Source: Candidatus Cybelea septentrionalis (GTDB lineage Bacteria > Vulcanimicrobiota > Vulcanimicrobiia > Vulcanimicrobiales > Vulcanimicrobiaceae). Taken from it: DNA of 64,000 nucleotides. Numbering within the stretch: the stretch's first letter is position 1; each line of letters begins with the position of its first letter. Made by a program: the position numbers and the translations under genes. The notes beneath the pieces were generated by a model, which ran no database searches, was not told the origin of the DNA, and worked only from the letters and a program-made list of their open reading frames with translations. This document shows positions 62,057 to 64,000 of the stretch, piece after piece. Where the stretch lies: NCBI GenBank assembly GCA_003158175.1, contig PMHJ01000037.1, positions 62,713 to 126,712 of the forward strand, written 5' to 3'.

Positions 62057-63564
62057 TTCATCAGCGCGGTGTAGGCGGCCGGTCCCTGTCCCGACCAATC
62101 GTTTGCGCAGAGGGCGCGCGCGATGGAATCGAGCCCGTAGTCGCGCCAACGCTCGCTCACCATCCTGCGAGTCTGGGCGTCCATGATCATGTCGGGCGGC
62201 CACTCGCGCGTGTAGCCCTCCGATGCATCTTTGCGCGTGGCGTCGATGCCGATCTTCGTGCCGTACGCAATACTATAGGAGCCGTGATCGAGGTCGTCTA
62301 CCGGACCGGGCATCATCACGATGTCGCGTTCGGGCGCGAGATTGTTGAGAACATACCACGCGACTTCGCGTGCGTTCGCTACGTCGATGTCGGCATCGAC
62401 GATGACGAGCGCGCGCGTAAGCATCATCATGTGACCCAGTCCCCAAAGCGCGTTCATAACCTTTTTCGCGTGGCCCGGATAGGACTTGCGAATCGAGACG
62501 ATCGCAAGGTTGTGAAATCCGCCTTCAACCGGCAGATTCATGTCGACGACCTCGGGAAGCATCGCTTGCAGCAGCGGCAAGAAAATGCGCTCCGTCGCTT
62601 TGCCGAGCCACGCATCCTCCATCGGCGGCTTGCCGACGACGGTCGCGGCATAAATTGGATTGCGACGATGCGTGATGCACGTTACGTTAAAGGTTGGATA
62701 GCGATCCGCTAAGCTGTAGACGCCGGTATGATCGCCGAACGGTCCTTCTAGCCGTAGATCCTCATTGTCGACGTATCCCTCGAGCACGAACTCGGCATCG
62801 GCGGGAACCATCAGGTCCACGGTTTTTGCCTGCGTCAGCTCCACCGGCTTGCCTCGCAGGAAACCAGCAAATGCGAACTCATCGAGAAGCGGCGGCAGCG
62901 GCGCCGTCGCTGCGTACGTGAGTGCCGGGTCGGTACCGATTGCGACGGCGACCGGAACGGATCTACCCCAGGCGTCCGCGTGCGCCCGCCCGTGTTTGTG
63001 ACGTTGCCAATGCATGCCGGTCTGCGTCGCGTTGTAGACCTGCATCCGGTACATCCCGACGTTCGTGCGCCCGCTGCGGGGATCTTTGGTAATTACGAGC
63101 GGCAACGTGATGAACGGTCCCGCATCCAGCGGCCACGTCGTTAAGACCGGCAACTTCGTTAGATCGGGCGGATCCATCACCACATCGTGAACGCTACCGT
63201 TGCGTACGATCTTTGGAATTGCGTTGGCCAGCGGTGCGAAGTGCAACGCACTCGTGAGTTTTTCTAGGGCCGAGCCCGACGGCGGTTTGAAGTCGAGGAG
63301 GGCTCGAATGCGGGCCGCCACGGCATCGAGGCCTTCTGCATCTAAAGCCAGCGCCATCCGTCGATGCGTGCCGAACTGGTTGGTCAGCACCGGGAACTCC
63401 GAACCTTGGACGTCGGAAAACAACAAGGCCGGACCGCCGGCCTTGACGACGCGGTTCGTGATTTCGCTAATTTCTAGCCGCGGATCGACGCTCGCCGAAA
63501 CGACATGGAGTTCGCCGGCTTTGCGCAACGCATCGACAAAGGCGCGAAGCGATCGAAATGGCAT
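62053..63564 (-). CDS. UbiD-family decarboxylase
   Basis: A 503-aa prenylated-FMN-dependent aromatic acid decarboxylase. It has FRSLRAFVDALRKAGEL, the MQVYNATQTGMHWQRHKHG segment (usual Y-R-x-Q-V-x-G-P-x-x-x-x-x-H-x-x-x-H), PVAVAIGTDPA, EGYVDNEDLRLEGPFGDHTGVYS (with the Glu ligands and catalytic carboxylates, core EGPFGDHTG), PMEDAWLGKATERIFLPLL (usual PP-x-E-D) and NALWGLG. Coupled to ubiA, it fits the decarboxylation after prenylation in ubiquinone or menaquinone synthesis. No ubiX-type flavin prenyltransferase is in the window. Confidence 0.9.
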   Translation of the reverse strand: MPFRSLRAFVDALRKAGELHVVSASVDPRLEISEITNRVVKAGGPALLFSDVQGSEFPVLTNQFGTHRRMALALDAEGLDAVAARIRALLDFKPPSGSALEKLTSALHFAPLANAIPKIVRNGSVHDVVMDPPDLTKLPVLTTWPLDAGPFITLPLVITKDPRSGRTNVGMYRMQVYNATQTGMHWQRHKHGRAHADAWGRSVPVAVAIGTDPALTYAATAPLPPLLDEFAFAGFLRGKPVELTQAKTVDLMVPADAEFVLEGYVDNEDLRLEGPFGDHTGVYSLADRYPTFNVTCITHRRNPIYAATVVGKPPMEDAWLGKATERIFLPLLQAMLPEVVDMNLPVEGGFHNLAIVSIRKSYPGHAKKVMNALWGLGHMMMLTRALVIVDADIDVANAREVAWYVLNNLAPERDIVMMPGPVDDLDHGSYSIAYGTKIGIDATRKDASEGYTREWPPDMIMDAQTRRMVSERWRDYGLDSIARALCANDWSGQGPAAYTALMK

Positions 63565-63639
63565 GGCGTCGTGCTTATGCGCGCGGTGGGCGGTATCCGC
63601 CTAGTGGGCTCCTACGACGGGTAGGGCTTCAGTACTTCC

Positions 63640-64000
63640 CTAGGACTCGCGCGCAGGAAAGGCTGCGACAAAACGCGCGCCACCGTTGGAGGATCGGTCG
63701 ATCTCGACCGCGCCGCCGTGGGCGTATGCGATCCAGCGTACGATCGCGAGACCGAGTCCCGTGCCCGAACCGTCGTGCGCGTGGCGATAAAAGCGTTCGA
63801 AGACCCGATCGCGCTCGCTTACGGGGATGCCGTCGCCATCGTCTTCTACGACGATTTCGCAGAGCCGGCCCGCTTGGCGCGAGCTAATGCGCACGACCTG
63901 TCGGGCGTGACGGATCGCATTATCGAGCAGGTTCACGGAAAGCTCGCGCAGGCGCCGTTCGTCGCCGTCGACGATCGCGCTGTCCGGCGCGACGTCGAGC
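63640..64000 (-). CDS. Sensor histidine kinase, C-terminal fragment
   Basis: The last 120 residues of a histidine kinase lie in the window, read from the right edge to TAG at 63640. The ATP-binding domain shows the N box NLLDNAIRHA, G1 VEDDGDGIP, F box ERFYRH and G2 GSGTGLGLAIVRWIAYAHGG. The protein continues beyond 64000, so its sensor part and response regulator are unseen. An internal GTG at 63936 is not a credible start because coding continues upstream. Confidence 0.9.
   Translation of the reverse strand, partial: LDVAPDSAIVDGDERRLRELSVNLLDNAIRHARQVVRISSRQAGRLCEIVVEDDGDGIPVSERDRVFERFYRHAHDGSGTGLGLAIVRWIAYAHGGAVEIDRSSNGGARFVAAFPARES

Overview
The window is a GC-rich bacterial chromosome segment with almost no intergenic space. 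Most neighbouring genes are joined by ATGA, GTGA or TTGA start/stop overlaps. The organism looks like a diderm with lipopolysaccharide: it has ADP-heptose synthesis genes, two GT9 heptosyltransferase-like proteins, an LpxB-like protein and an LptA/OstA-like protein. Yet its gene order (glyA, dCMP deaminase, wecA, wecB, atp operon, murA, mbl, plus a SigB/RsbV/RsbW module with YtxG/YtxH-like genes) resembles Firmicutes. A deep-branching Terrabacteria lineage such as Candidatus Eremiobacterota (WPS-2) fits best. This is an inference from gene content; no marker was phylogenetically placed.

Layout. 1-5657: tail of rnc, smc, purH and a VOC protein. 5667-6806 (minus): a membrane permease fused to a YcgQ-like domain. 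6866-18252: a continuous, translationally coupled run hisS-accB-gmhA-hldA-hldC-lpxB-like-GT2-GT9-GT2-GT9-GT2-aspS, in which an LPS-core synthesis island sits between two tRNA synthetase genes. 18128-24505 (minus): a family 5 uracil-DNA glycosylase that overlaps aspS tail to tail, then a coupled operon read as dgcA-dgcN-peptide-binding lipoprotein-C39 peptidase (probable D-glutamate or peptide salvage), and a TIM-barrel isomerase-like gene. 24597-38477: glyA, dCMP deaminase, wecA, wecB, atpZ-like, atpI, a complete F-type ATP synthase with two different b subunits, murA and an MreB-family gene. 38534-44888: tsaC, an LptA-like gene, rarA, a cysteine desulfurase, then the ytxG-ytxH-rsbV-rsbW-sigB stress module.

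45093-49572: alaS with a probable leaderless promoter, a secreted protein and a polytopic membrane protein. 49579-51607 (minus): a YyaL-like thioredoxin-domain protein and a small membrane protein. 51652-55094: an NHEJ operon with LigD split into a phosphoesterase-ligase and a polymerase, followed by Ku. 55091-57384 (minus): HtrA-like protease, MFS transporter and a tiny ORF. A tRNA-Leu(CAG) lies at 57462-57545, followed by a second MFS gene, a small membrane protein and a diacylglycerol kinase-like protein. 60030-63564 (minus): ubiD-ubiA-binding protein operon, probably for quinone synthesis. The window ends inside a sensor histidine kinase.

The most unusual structure is a pair of large hairpin elements at 34004-34178 (between atpG and atpD) and 44886-45068 (between sigB and alaS). 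Both have an 83-nt core of the same family, in opposite orientation and about 87% identical. Each core is flanked by a 46- or 50-bp near-perfect inverted repeat whose sequence is private to that copy. No CRISPR array, IS element, prophage gene or rRNA was seen.
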